Positions 36,906-45,690 of a stretch of DNA of 64,000 nucleotides are shown in pieces (position 1 is the first letter of the stretch; each line of letters starts with the position of its first letter). Origin of the DNA: Alteribacillus sp041949975 (GTDB taxonomy: Bacteria; Bacillota; Bacilli; Bacillales; Marinococcaceae); assembly GCF_041949975.1 (NCBI RefSeq), contig NZ_JBHFQG010000004.1, positions 62,001 to 126,000 of the forward strand, in the 5' to 3' direction. The position numbers were made by a program, and so were the translations under genes. The notes under the pieces are model-generated. The model was not told the DNA's origin, ran no database searches, and was given only the letters and a program-made list of their open reading frames with translations.

Positions 36906-37266
36906 GTGCTCGTCTTATTATTCAACAGCACCATTTCTAATATTATTTTATCTGCCATTGAGTCCGCACCTGTAAATTTGGGAGTGCTTGGTGTCTGGCT
37001 TAATAATTTCATGAACATAATAATCTCTACTGTTAGTTTAGGACTTCTTGTTCACTTTTTTATTCTTCGCCCTATTCGATCTATGATCAAAAAAATGGAG
37101 CAGTTAGAATTGATTAAGAACAGCTTTCGAATACAGAGAGCATTCGAAAAGCACTCAAGCAGTTAAAAGATGATTTTTCGAACAATGAAACGTCTATCTC
37201 CACTTCATCGGCAGAAACTCTCGCTGCCGTACCAACTTCTAAAACAATCGCCGGGCACACGCTTAA
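36906..37266 (+). pseudogene. Relic of a methyl-accepting chemotaxis-type protein (TM-HAMP)
   Basis: The first frame (36906-37166) has a transmembrane helix, FMNIIISTVSLGLLVHFFIL, followed by a HAMP-like RPIRSMIKKMEQLELI, the junction typical of chemoreceptors. Near 37120 the frame shifts; the other frame continues with TESIRKALKQLKDDFSNNE and ends in the ytpP terminator. Sensor and signalling domains are absent. A normally placed ribosome site is 13 bases from the GTG, so translation is doubtful. Confidence 0.6.
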
Positions 37267-37297
37267 AAAAACTCGCCCAGCAAGGCGAGTTTTTTAT
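37265..37297. terminator. Terminator of ytpP
   Basis: AAAACTCGCC...GGCGAGTTTTTT with T-runs on both strands; overlaps the ytpP stop region. Confidence 0.88.
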
Positions 37298-37623
37298 TGA
37301 TCTAAATGAACTTTTGTTTCATTGATAAACTGCTGTACCTCATCGGGAGTTTTTCTTGTTTTGCTGACAAATCGGTGAATTTCCTTCCCATTATGAAAAG
37401 CAATAAAGCTTGGAATGCCAAAAACATCATACTCCTGACAAATATCAATTAATTGATCTCTGTCAGCGTGATAAAAAACAAAATCTTCGTTTTCTTTCAT
37501 AATTTCAGGCAGCACTGGTTCAATCACACGGCAGTCCGGACACCAATCAGCAGAAAACATAACAATTACTCTGTCGTTATTAATAGCATCTTCAAATGCT
37601 GCCCGGTCCTTTATTTCTCTCAT
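37294..37623 (-). CDS. ytpP: Thioredoxin-like protein YtpP
   Basis: Cytosolic thioredoxin fold of 109 residues with the redox motif FSADWCPDCR (Cys28/Cys31 region) and the cis-proline segment GIPSFIAFH. The Pro-Asp dipeptide between the cysteines differs from classic thioredoxin (CGPC), suggesting a special reductant. In B. subtilis YtpP is linked to bacillithiol redox control. AGGAGG lies before the ATG. Upstream on the same strand is a PfoR-like membrane protein. Confidence 0.92.
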   Translation of the reverse strand: MREIKDRAAFEDAINNDRVIVMFSADWCPDCRVIEPVLPEIMKENEDFVFYHADRDQLIDICQEYDVFGIPSFIAFHNGKEIHRFVSKTRKTPDEVQQFINETKVHLDQ

Positions 37624-37636
37624 TTTAGCGACCTCC

Positions 37637-38647
37637 TTATCCCTGGTCTAATTTCATATCTCCTAGTGTAATCCAATTTCTTTTTCTCATCCACTCAGAC
37701 AAACTGAGACTAACGACTGCAGGCCCGATAATATGTAAAAGAATAATTCCTGATAATACATGAGAACTGAATCCCATAACCGAAAAAGTCATAATTTGTC
37801 CTACGAACCCGCTTGTTCCCATTCCCGCGCCAGCTGCATTGTTTTCTAATAAAAATACCATTGTTGAAAACGGAGCACATACGGCACCCGCAACAGTCGG
37901 CGGTATTAAAATAAGCGGATTTTTAATGATATTAGGTACTTGGAGCATGGAAGTCCCAATCCCTAGTGCCACAAGCCCCCCTGCCCCATTTTCTCTGTAA
38001 CTGCTTACAGCAAAACCAACCATTTGGGCTGAACAGCCTACCGCAGCTGCACCAGCAGCAATGCCTTCAAGACCTATCATAATGGCTATAGCTGCACTTG
38101 ATATTGGCGCAGTTAAAGCAAGTCCCATTAATACAGCTACTATGATCCCCATAATAAATGGCTGCTGTTCAGTTGCCCACATAATCAGTTCCCCAAAACC
38201 AATTAAACCTGTATTAATTACGGGACCTAGAAAATATGCAACAGTAAAGCCTGCTGCTATTGTTACAAATGGAGTAACAATAATATCAACTTTCGTTTCT
38301 TTAGACACAAGCTTTCCTATTTCAACAGATAGCAGAGCTGCGAGAAAAGCTCCTGCAGGGCCGCCAAGCTCAGATCCGGCTGCTCCGCTTACTACCGCTG
38401 AAAAAAGGATAAGCGGAGGAGCCTGTAAACCATATGCCACTGCTGCCCCAATTGCAGGCCCCATCAGGCCCATTGCTAAAGCTCCCATTTCGATTAAAAA
38501 CGGCCAATTCATCTGCTCGCCTGCAGTTTTAATAATTAAACCAATAATAAGTGACGCAAACAGCCCAAGTGCCATATAACTCAGCGAAGTTACAGTATAT
38601 GTCTTTACAGATAAGTTTACACCTTTACGTAAAAAAAAGGGCTTCAT
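37637..38647 (-). CDS. PfoR-like / PTS IIC-type membrane protein
   Basis: Integral membrane protein of 336 residues with about nine or ten glycine- and alanine-rich helices, of the PTS_EIIC_2 (PfoR) family. Motifs include GPAIGAAVAYGLQAPPL, ELGGPAGAF, LTAPISSAAIAI and GAVCAPFSTMVF. No EIIA or EIIB partner is encoded nearby, so true sugar phosphotransfer is doubtful; PfoR-like proteins are usually of unknown substrate. ATG 38647 is chosen for the AGGAGGAG site. Ends 13 bp before ytpP. Confidence 0.8.
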   Translation of the reverse strand: MKPFFLRKGVNLSVKTYTVTSLSYMALGLFASLIIGLIIKTAGEQMNWPFLIEMGALAMGLMGPAIGAAVAYGLQAPPLILFSAVVSGAAGSELGGPAGAFLAALLSVEIGKLVSKETKVDIIVTPFVTIAAGFTVAYFLGPVINTGLIGFGELIMWATEQQPFIMGIIVAVLMGLALTAPISSAAIAIMIGLEGIAAGAAAVGCSAQMVGFAVSSYRENGAGGLVALGIGTSMLQVPNIIKNPLILIPPTVAGAVCAPFSTMVFLLENNAAGAGMGTSGFVGQIMTFSVMGFSSHVLSGIILLHIIGPAVVSLSLSEWMRKRNWITLGDMKLDQG

Positions 38648-38779
38648 GTTTCTCCTCCTATGTACTCCCATGTGTTAGTATTCACTTATTTTCATCATAC
38701 CTTGTTTGCATTTTCTAAAGCAACAATATTATGATTTAATTATTAGATTTTAACATACTGAACTCGAGGAGGAGCCGTA

Positions 38780-39226
38780 ATGGAATTAAACGTTTATTTA
38801 GCTGGACAGATTCATGATGATTGGCGTGAGGAAATTCGACAAAAAGCCGAAGAAATGCATTTACCTTTGAATTTTACTGGTCCAATGGAAAATCATGACC
38901 GCTCGGACAGTATCGGCGAAGAAGTGATCGGACAGCAGCCGGATAATGTGTTAAAGGATGAAGCTGCCTCAAGTTTAAATAATCTGCGAACTCAGATTTT
39001 ATTACAAAAAGCTGATGTCGTTATTGCTTTATTTGGCGAAAAATACAAACAATGGAATACTGCTATGGATGCAGGTTCAGCTATTGCATTAGGAAAACCG
39101 CTCATTCTTATTCGGCCGCAAGAGCTTCATCACCCTGTAAAAGAAATTGCAAACAGAGCTCAAGTAGTAGTGGAAACGAAGGAACAAGCATTACAAGCTT
39201 TATCTTACGTATTTGAAACCAAATAG
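38780..39226 (+). CDS. ytoQ: YtoQ-family protein
   Basis: Protein of 148 residues, starting MELNVYLAGQIHDDWR, with SAIALGKPLILIRP near the end. The fold is probably that of nucleoside 2-deoxyribosyltransferases (YtoQ/DUF family), but catalytic activity has not been shown to my knowledge. Preceded by GAGGAGGAGCC. Single gene between two oppositely oriented neighbours. Confidence 0.88.
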   Translation: MELNVYLAGQIHDDWREEIRQKAEEMHLPLNFTGPMENHDRSDSIGEEVIGQQPDNVLKDEAASSLNNLRTQILLQKADVVIALFGEKYKQWNTAMDAGSAIALGKPLILIRPQELHHPVKEIANRAQVVVETKEQALQALSYVFETK

Positions 39227-39283
39227 ATGTGATTAAAATATCAGCAGCCTCTAGGCACTGAATCCATCTGGTCGTTCGGCTAT

Positions 39284-39318
39284 TAAAAAAAATGGATCTG
39301 GTACCCTCACCAGATCCT
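39284..39318 (-). terminator. Terminator of the DUF84 NTPase gene
   Basis: GGATCTGG...CCAGATCC stem with the minus-strand tail ATTTTTTTTAA. Confidence 0.88.
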
Positions 39319-39323
39319 CACCA

Positions 39324-39842
39324 TTATTTTAATTTTTGATAGAATTCCCACTGTCCATACAATAACCGGACAATATGGGCAAACATCTTCGCACGTGAAA
39401 CCAGTCCATCAGAAAAGATACCTACAGCACCTTCGTTATGGCTGACTCCTTTTCTATTGGTGTAAGCATCCATAACTGTTTTCAATTCTTCTCCTTTATA
39501 AAGTCCGTCTGCAACTTCTTTCGGCAGAAGGATTTTAGCTCCGGCAGCAGTAAATACCCGTCCTTCCTGGTCGGCCAAGCCACCCCAGTTACAAAGGTAT
39601 AAGCCGTCATCCATAGGCTCTACTCCGCCTTCTAAACCTACTCCAAAAAACGCGTCCTTTGCAAGAGCCGCTTTCGCTCGGCTGATTGCTCCTTTTTTTG
39701 TTTCTTCCTCTGAAAACGGCTGTTCTGATACGGTTGTATCTACACGAAAACCTTTAATCTTATATGCGTCAGATGGAAAAACACTCGCCGCAGCTTGTAT
39801 TTTCGCCTTGTTTTCTGAACCTATAACTATGATTTTTTGCAT
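39324..39842 (-). CDS. DUF84-family inosine/xanthosine triphosphatase
   Basis: House-cleaning NTPase (YjjX-like) of 172 residues that would hydrolyse ITP and XTP. Visible motifs are IGSENKAKIQAA at the N terminus, SEQPFSEEETKKGAI, FGVGLEGGVEP and YTNRKGVSHNEGAVGIFSDG, which match the DUF84 family. Immediately downstream of ytoP (21 bp), so likely in one transcript. Substrate is inferred from family. Confidence 0.87.
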   Translation of the reverse strand: MQKIIVIGSENKAKIQAAASVFPSDAYKIKGFRVDTTVSEQPFSEEETKKGAISRAKAALAKDAFFGVGLEGGVEPMDDGLYLCNWGGLADQEGRVFTAAGAKILLPKEVADGLYKGEELKTVMDAYTNRKGVSHNEGAVGIFSDGLVSRAKMFAHIVRLLYGQWEFYQKLK

Positions 39843-39863
39843 AAATAATCGACGCTTCTTTCT

Positions 39864-40937
39864 TTAGACACCTTTTCTAATTTGTTCGATAGTATTTTTA
39901 TCGGTTGTTTGTACAAGTTTTACTATTAACTCTTTAGCAGCCACGTAATCATCTATATGAAGAATAGAAGCAGAAGTATGAATATATCTCGAACAAACTC
40001 CTATAACTGCTGACGGTACTCCTTCATTAGACATGTGAACTCTTCCGGCATCCGTACCGCCCTTAGAAATAAAAAATTGATAAGGGATATCATGAGATTC
40101 TGCCGTATCAAGTACAAATTCCCGCATTCCTCTGTGGGTCACCATTGTTCTATCGAAAATACGAAGTAATGTTCCTTTTCCGAGATGGCCGAATGCATCA
40201 TTACCACCGGTAGCATCGTTTGCCGGACTGGCATCTAACGCATAAAATACATCCGGCTTTATCATATGTGAAGAGGTAGCTGCTCCTCTCAGTCCGACTT
40301 CTTCTTGAACGGTAGCACCGGAATACAAAATGTTCGGATGTTCTTTTTTATGCAGCTCCTTTAGAAGTTCAATAGAAAGTCCCACGCCATATCGATTATC
40401 CCAAGATTTCGCTAAAATTTTCTTTTTATTTGCCATTGGTGTAAACGGACATATAGGAACAACTTGCTGTCCTGGTTTAATTCCTATATTTTCAGCATCT
40501 TTTTTATCATCCGCTCCAATATCTATGTACATCTTTTTAAGCGGCATAGGTTTTTTTCGCTGAGCTTCTTCGAGTAAATGAGGAGGCGTTGAACCAATGA
40601 CACCTATTACTGGACCATTCTCCGTCATAACCTGTACGCGCTGCGCAAGCAGTACCTGGCTCCACCAGCCTCCCAGTGTCTCAAAGCGGATAAGGCCTTT
40701 TTTATTTATAGACTTAACCATGAATCCTACTTCATCCATATGTCCGGCTACCATCACTCTCGGACCTTCAGCGGCCCCGTGCTTCACCCCAAAAACGCTG
40801 CCTAAATTATCTTGAATGATGTGATCACTGTATTTTTCCAATTCACCTTTTAAATATCTTCTTACTTCATGTTCAAAACCAGGTGCCCCTGGCAGCTCTG
40901 TTAGCGTCTTAAACATTTCCTGGGTTTCTTGATTCAT
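39864..40937 (-). CDS. ytoP: M42-family aminopeptidase YtoP
   Basis: Metal-dependent tetrahedral aminopeptidase of 357 residues. Metal ligands are recognisable in MVAGHMDEVGFM (about His67), SWDNRYG (Asp, about 180), the catalytic pair in ATVQEEVGLRGA and the last histidine in RYIHTSASILH. These positions match PepA/FrvX-type glutamyl aminopeptidases. Cytosolic; releases N-terminal residues from peptides. Upstream AAAGGAGA is near the ATG. Same order as in B. subtilis, next to ytzB. Confidence 0.93.
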   Translation of the reverse strand: MNQETQEMFKTLTELPGAPGFEHEVRRYLKGELEKYSDHIIQDNLGSVFGVKHGAAEGPRVMVAGHMDEVGFMVKSINKKGLIRFETLGGWWSQVLLAQRVQVMTENGPVIGVIGSTPPHLLEEAQRKKPMPLKKMYIDIGADDKKDAENIGIKPGQQVVPICPFTPMANKKKILAKSWDNRYGVGLSIELLKELHKKEHPNILYSGATVQEEVGLRGAATSSHMIKPDVFYALDASPANDATGGNDAFGHLGKGTLLRIFDRTMVTHRGMREFVLDTAESHDIPYQFFISKGGTDAGRVHMSNEGVPSAVIGVCSRYIHTSASILHIDDYVAAKELIVKLVQTTDKNTIEQIRKGV

Positions 40938-41081
40938 AAAAGTCTCCTTTCTCGTTCAACTATTACATATATTTTACCGAAAGCCCTTGTTTATTTCTAC
41001 CATATTAAAGATTGTCGTTTGGAAATTTGTTCATTTTAGGCTATACTTGAGAGAAAGTAAATAGGAAAGGCAGGTATATGT

Positions 41082-41387
41082 ATGAAGGTAAGAGATATCC
41101 TTATTGGAGCAGGTATTGGCTTTTTAGCAGGTTATGCACTTAAGGAATATGCGGGCGGGGATCAAATCTCCCCGGAAAAAGCACTGAAAACAGTTAAAGA
41201 AAACATTCAGGATCATATTCCTGTCAACGGTTCCTGGATTCACATGACAGCTGAAAATTACAAAAAAGATGACCTGGAATACAAAGTATACCGGGGCGGC
41301 ATTTCAAGCACAAAAGAAGGCGAAACAAAGCAAATGGATTTTATTGTAGATGCAAAAACAGGTACGATTTTAGAACTTACCTCATAA
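41082..41387 (+). CDS. ytzB: YtzB, small PepSY-like protein
   Basis: 101 residues with a hydrophobic glycine-rich N terminus (RDILIGAGIGFLAGYAL), which may act as a membrane anchor, and a C-terminal PepSY-like part ending DFIVDAKTGTILELTS. PepSY domains commonly inhibit proteases, so a link to the adjacent aminopeptidase is conceivable but unproved. GGAAAGGCAGG precedes the ATG. Confidence 0.85.
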   Translation: MKVRDILIGAGIGFLAGYALKEYAGGDQISPEKALKTVKENIQDHIPVNGSWIHMTAENYKKDDLEYKVYRGGISSTKEGETKQMDFIVDAKTGTILELTS

Positions 41388-41401
41388 TGAAAAGCAAAGA
41401 A

Positions 41402-41441
41402 AAGGGGGCTGTTTGTAAGTAAGAGAACAGTCCTTTTATTA
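41402..41441 (+). terminator. Terminator of ytzB
   Basis: GGGGCTGTT...AACAGTCC stem followed by TTTTATT, 14 bp after the stop codon. Confidence 0.75.
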
Positions 41442-41535
41442 ACACCTTTTTACAATATTCGTGTGATTAGAAGTCCCGTGCGGCCTTCCTCACACAAAGA
41501 TGTTGAAGCCAAATACACTAGTAAGTAACATGAAA

Positions 41536-41775
41536 CGGTCACCAAGGAGGGCTCTTGGCACCCGAAACTACCTAAAACAAGAGGCAACGGTCATCAAACA
41601 AAGGGCTTGCATTCTATAGCAGTCGTAAAGAGAGTTGCAACGGCAATTAAAGTGAGCTCTCAGCTCCCGAAACTTTGGAAGATAAGAGGCCCGGGCATCA
41701 CAATGGACTTCGAAAACCACAACAAGAGGAAGAAGCGCCGAACAGTAACCTAGAAAGAATTGGAAATCGAAACCC
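41536..41775. repeat. Decaying minisatellite, unit about 52 bp
   Basis: Tandem units start at 41536, 41588, 41641 and 41693 (spacings 52, 53, 52), with a shorter, more diverged unit at about 41739. The best-conserved words are CGGTCATCAAA, GGGCTCTTGGCACCCGAAAC and AAGAGGCAA. The unit resembles the relic near 26700. No protein-coding signal. Confidence 0.75.
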
Positions 41776-41884
41776 CAGTTCTCCCTCCTTAAGTAAAATA
41801 TAATATAATAAAAAATTTGTACTTGAGGAAGGTTCATATTTAGCACTGCTGAACCTTTCTGAATAAATGCAGTGACACCGCCCA

Positions 41885-41925
41885 CAGAAAAACAGCTGGT
41901 CGTGAAAATAATAAATCACGACCGG
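41885..41925 (-). terminator. Terminator of the fru operon
   Basis: GGTCGTGA (41898-41905) pairs with TCACGACC (41916-41923); minus strand continues AGCTGTTTTTCT. Confidence 0.85.
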
Positions 41926-41937
41926 CATTTCCAGTAT

Positions 41938-43839
41938 CTATTTTAATTCTCTTGCAGGTTTTTTCAATGTTCCTACGAGCAGAGCTGTGACGACAGTTCC
42001 GATGAGAATCGCAAGAACATACAGCCAAGGACTTCCTCCTTGAATAGCAGGGATGACAAATATTCCCCCGTGAGGTGCCGGCAGGCCATTTCCAAACAAC
42101 ATCGCAAACGCTCCCGCTGTTGCGGAACCAGCAATAATCGAAGGAATGACACGCCCCGGGTCAGCCGCTGCAAACGGAATGGCACCTTCTGTTATGAAAA
42201 ATGCTCCAAGAAAATAACTTGAGAATCCTGCTTCTCGTTCCTCTTTTGTAAATTTCTTTTTAAACAGTGTCGTAGCAAGTGCGATACCAAGAGGCGGCAC
42301 CATACCTCCAGCCATAATCGCAGCATGCGGAGCATAATTTCCAGCATCAATCATAGCAATACCGAACGTAAACGCAGCTTTGTTGACAGGACCGCCCATA
42401 TCTACAGCCATCATACCGCCAAGGATAAGTCCTAGAATGACAATGTTTCCAGTTCCCATGCCATCCAGCCAATTTTCTAAAAATGTGTTAAACACACTGA
42501 TCGGTTCGATAACAACAAAATGCATGAGCATCCCCACAATGAATATGCTTAATACAGGGTAAAATAAAATCGTTTTAATTCCATCTAATACTTTTGGAAA
42601 GCCTGCTAGTGCTTTTTTAAGGAAAATCACTACATAACCAGCAAGAAAACCTGCTATTAAACCGCCAAGAAACCCAGCTTCTCCAGTAGCAGCCATTAAA
42701 CCGCCAATCATACCAGGAGCAAAACCTGGACGGTCAGCAATGCTCATTGCGATAAAACCAGCAAGGACCGCTACCATTAGTCCAAAGGCGTGATCCGCAC
42801 CAATGACACTTAAGGCTTCAGCAAACGGATGATAGCTTGGATCCTCTGGATCAGCTGCATTGATACCGAAAAAGAAAGAGATTGCGATTAATACACCACC
42901 GCCGACAACAAACGGCAGCATGTTGGAAACACCATTCATTAAGTGCTTATAAAAACCTTTTCGTCCGTTGCTGTCACCAGACCCTTCCTCCTGGCCTCCG
43001 CCAGAAGCTTTGTAAATAGGAGCTTCTCCGTTTTTCGCCTGTGTTAACAATTCTTCTGGACGGCGAATACCGTCTGTCACACCTTTTACCAGCACGGGCC
43101 TTCCGTCAAAACGGTTCATTTCTACTTTTGTGTCTGATGCAACAATAATAGCGTCGGCTTTTTCAATTTCTTCTGCCGAAAGGCGGTTTTTCACGCCGTC
43201 GGATCCGTTGGTTTCAACTTTTATAGACAGCCCCATTTCTTTAGCCTTGTCTTTTAACGAATCAGCCGCCATGTAAGTGTGAGCAATACCAGTCGGGCAG
43301 CCTGTCACAGCAAGGATTTGAGGTGTATTACTTGTATCTTTGTACTTTTCTGTACTTTCTGCTGATTCTTCTTCTCCTAATTTCTCTTTTTCTTTTTTAT
43401 CAATCATTGTAATAATTTCTTCTTCCGTGTCTGCCTGAAGCAGCTCACTGCGGAAAGATTCGTCCATTAACAGCGTGGAAAGTCTGGATAGTGTCTGCAA
43501 ATGATCTTCATTTGCCCCTTCACTAGCAGCAATCATAAACACTAGATGTGCAGGCTGTCCGTCAAGCGATTCATATTCTGCTCCATTTTTTGAGCGTCCA
43601 AATGCTATAGCAGGTGTTTTTACTGCTGCCGTTTTAGCGTGAGGGATTGCCACCCCTTCACCGATTCCTGTAGAACTCTGCGCTTCACGTGTAAGAATAG
43701 CTTCTTTAAAATCAGCTTTATCGTTCAGCCTGCCTGCGTTATCTAATTTGTTGACAAGCTCATTAATGACCCCGTCTTTTGTATTAGACTCAAGATTTAA
43801 TACCATCGTGTCTGTTTTTAACAGCTCGGTAATCTTCAT
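41938..43839 (-). CDS. fruA: Fructose-specific PTS permease EIIABC
   Basis: Membrane sugar transporter that imports fructose as fructose 1-phosphate. The 633 residues carry the EIIA domain (phospho-His in GVAIPHAKT, about His67), the EIIB domain (phospho-Cys in VTGCPTGIAHTYMAAD, about 177) and the EIIC membrane domain (about 300-630) with several helices. ATG 43839 follows AAAGAGGTG; a GTG 9 bases upstream is inside that site. Last gene of fruRKA, 37 bp after fruK. Confidence 0.96.
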   Translation of the reverse strand: MKITELLKTDTMVLNLESNTKDGVINELVNKLDNAGRLNDKADFKEAILTREAQSSTGIGEGVAIPHAKTAAVKTPAIAFGRSKNGAEYESLDGQPAHLVFMIAASEGANEDHLQTLSRLSTLLMDESFRSELLQADTEEEIITMIDKKEKEKLGEEESAESTEKYKDTSNTPQILAVTGCPTGIAHTYMAADSLKDKAKEMGLSIKVETNGSDGVKNRLSAEEIEKADAIIVASDTKVEMNRFDGRPVLVKGVTDGIRRPEELLTQAKNGEAPIYKASGGGQEEGSGDSNGRKGFYKHLMNGVSNMLPFVVGGGVLIAISFFFGINAADPEDPSYHPFAEALSVIGADHAFGLMVAVLAGFIAMSIADRPGFAPGMIGGLMAATGEAGFLGGLIAGFLAGYVVIFLKKALAGFPKVLDGIKTILFYPVLSIFIVGMLMHFVVIEPISVFNTFLENWLDGMGTGNIVILGLILGGMMAVDMGGPVNKAAFTFGIAMIDAGNYAPHAAIMAGGMVPPLGIALATTLFKKKFTKEEREAGFSSYFLGAFFITEGAIPFAAADPGRVIPSIIAGSATAGAFAMLFGNGLPAPHGGIFVIPAIQGGSPWLYVLAILIGTVVTALLVGTLKKPARELK

Positions 43840-43876
43840 TGTATTCACCTCTTTTAAATATCCTGAAAAACACTTA

Positions 43877-44797
43877 TTATTCAGCCAAAGCTGCGATTTT
43901 AATTTGTTTATAAATTTCTTCTACTTCTTCTTTTGTACAAAATGTTTCTGAAAAAGCAGTCGCACTGCCAGCCGATACAGCATACGATAAAACTTCACTT
44001 GGATGGTTTGATTCCAAATGTTTCGCAATAAAGCCAGCTACTAAAGAATCTCCAGCACCTACAGAGTTTACAGCTGGCCGTACAGGAGGTTTTGCTTGGA
44101 ATGCTTCTTCCCCATATAAATAAACAGCACCTTCGCCCGCCATAGATATAACAGCATGAGAAATATTATAATCAGCCAGCAGCTGTTTCCCGTAATGAAC
44201 CGCTTCTTCTACGCTTGAAATAGAAACGCCATACAGTTCTGCCAGTTCTAAATGATTTGGTTTTACAAAATACGGGCTTGCATGTAATGCTTCTTTCAAA
44301 GCTTCTCCGCTTGTATCGAGATAAATCCGAACACCCTTTTCTTTTAGTCCGATCATAAGCCTCTTATACGTATCAGGTGAAAGCGTCGATGGCAGACTTC
44401 CTGCAATCACAAGCTGGTCTTCCTTATTAAGCCGTGTTAACTTGCTTTCTAAGGAACTTATATCCTCGTCAGATATAGCAGGAGAAATCCCATTTACTTC
44501 TGTTTCTTTTCCGCCTCTAATTTTTATGTTAATACGGGTATCTCCATTAACCCTCATAAAATCAGTCGTAATATCTTCCTGCTTGAGCATATTCTCAATA
44601 TAATCACCTGTAAAACCGCCTGTAAATCCTAATGCACGACTTGAAACTCCGAGCCTATTTAGCACTCGGGACACATTAATCCCTTTTCCGCCAGGATATT
44701 TCAGCTCTTTTTTTGTACGATTAATGCTCCCTTCTGTAAAACCGTCAACCTCCACCACGTAGTCGAGAGCAGGATTCAATGTCAGTGTATAAATCAT
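43877..44797 (-). CDS. fruK: 1-phosphofructokinase
   Basis: PfkB-family kinase of 306 residues making fructose 1,6-bisphosphate from fructose 1-phosphate. Motifs: TLNPALDYVVEV at the N terminus, the substrate motif GGKGINVSRVL, LVIAGSLPS, and the C-terminal catalytic NSVGAGDSLVAGFI (Asp about 254). Its start overlaps the fruR stop by 4 bp (ATGA), so expression follows that of the regulator. Confidence 0.96.
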   Translation of the reverse strand: MIYTLTLNPALDYVVEVDGFTEGSINRTKKELKYPGGKGINVSRVLNRLGVSSRALGFTGGFTGDYIENMLKQEDITTDFMRVNGDTRINIKIRGGKETEVNGISPAISDEDISSLESKLTRLNKEDQLVIAGSLPSTLSPDTYKRLMIGLKEKGVRIYLDTSGEALKEALHASPYFVKPNHLELAELYGVSISSVEEAVHYGKQLLADYNISHAVISMAGEGAVYLYGEEAFQAKPPVRPAVNSVGAGDSLVAGFIAKHLESNHPSEVLSYAVSAGSATAFSETFCTKEEVEEIYKQIKIAALAE

Positions 44798-45549
44798 ACA
44801 TCCACAACCTTTACTTCTGTTTCTTGTTGTAACGCTTGCAGTTGATCAGCTTCTGTTTTATCAGAAGTAATAATAAAAGCCTTCGCTAGTGAGGCAACAC
44901 TTCCAAAGGAAACTTCTCCTATTTTCGAATGATCAGCAAGCACATAAGCGCGGGACGCAAGTGTTATAGCAGTCTTCTTCACCGATGCTTCATCAGGATC
45001 AGGAGTTGTATAGCCTTGTTTAGCGTCAATACCGTTCATCCCAAGAAAGCATGCATCAAAACGAAACTCTTTCATCGATTCTACAGCTCTGCCGCCAGTT
45101 AAAGCAGCTGTATTAGGTTTTGCTTTTCCACCGGTCACATACGTCTCAATGCCTTGTTCTAATAATAATGGAACATGATGAATACCATTTGTAACGACTA
45201 TCACTTCTTTGTCTGCTAAAAAAGGTATCAGCTCTATGGTCGTGGTACCGGCATCAAGGAACAAACAATCTTTATTTTTTATAAGAGATGCTGCTGCTTC
45301 TGCCATTCTCTTTTTTTCGGCTTGATTTACACTCTTTTTTTCTGCCATGCTTGGCTCTTCTGTCTTTCTTCTTGAAAGAGAGGCTCCGCCGTGTAATCGT
45401 TTAATATAATTTTGCGATTCTAAATCCGTCAGATCTCTTCGAATAGTCGATTCAGATGCTCCCGTTGCTTTTACCAGTTCTTGCACCGTAGCTACTTCCT
45501 GCTTTTCAAGAACAGATATGATAGCTTCTTTTCTTTCAATATGAAGCAA
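44794..45549 (-). CDS. fruR: DeoR-family repressor of the fru operon
   Basis: Regulator of 251 residues that presumably senses fructose 1-phosphate. N-terminal DeoR helix-turn-helix (about 5-55; TVQELVKATGASESTIRRDL, with the signature extending to about 40), then a sugar-phosphate isomerase-like effector domain with FLDAGTTT and VVTNG. First gene of the operon it likely controls. GAAGGAGG is upstream. Phased TGATTG words in the promoter are candidate operators. Confidence 0.94.
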   Translation of the reverse strand: MLHIERKEAIISVLEKQEVATVQELVKATGASESTIRRDLTDLESQNYIKRLHGGASLSRRKTEEPSMAEKKSVNQAEKKRMAEAAASLIKNKDCLFLDAGTTTIELIPFLADKEVIVVTNGIHHVPLLLEQGIETYVTGGKAKPNTAALTGGRAVESMKEFRFDACFLGMNGIDAKQGYTTPDPDEASVKKTAITLASRAYVLADHSKIGEVSFGSVASLAKAFIITSDKTEADQLQALQQETEVKVVDV

Positions 45550-45576
45550 GGATTATAATACCTCCTTCTTTGTTAT

Positions 45577-45590
45577 GGAAAACGCTTACT
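45577..45590. promoter_or_regulatory. Candidate cre site in the fru leader
   Basis: GGAAAACGCTTACT agrees with the cre consensus TGAAARCGYTTWCW at 13 of 14 positions. It lies about 20-30 bp downstream of the promoter -10 box, where CcpA binding would block transcription. Confidence 0.65.
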
Positions 45591-45608
45591 TTCTTCTAAT
45601 CTATCTCC

Positions 45609-45637
45609 AGTATATAATCGTTTGCAATCAAAATCAA
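45609..45637 (-). promoter_or_regulatory. Sigma-A promoter of fruRKA
   Basis: Minus strand TTGATT (45637-45632), 17-bp spacer, TATACT (45614-45609). It overlaps the TGATTG operator words. Confidence 0.75.
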
Positions 45638-45682
45638 TCATAATTAGTCATTATTTCTAACATAAATGATTGAAAACAATCA
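45625..45682 (-). promoter_or_regulatory. Candidate FruR operators
   Basis: TGATTG occurs twice, 10 bp apart, across the -35 region (45640-45635 and 45630-45625). A palindrome, TGATTGAAAACAATCA (45667-45682), lies about 30 bp upstream. Helically phased half-sites of this kind fit DeoR-family repressors. Confidence 0.6.
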
Positions 45683-45690
45683 ACTTCTAG

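Noticed and set aside
38061..38579. Plus-strand frame of 172 codons
   Set aside because: Antisense of the PfoR-like membrane protein; composition (Ala/Ile/Pro/Ser) is what antisense of glycine/alanine-rich helices gives.
41536..41775. CRISPR array
   Set aside because: The 52-bp units are contiguous, with no unique spacers between short identical repeats, and units differ strongly; no cas gene in the window.
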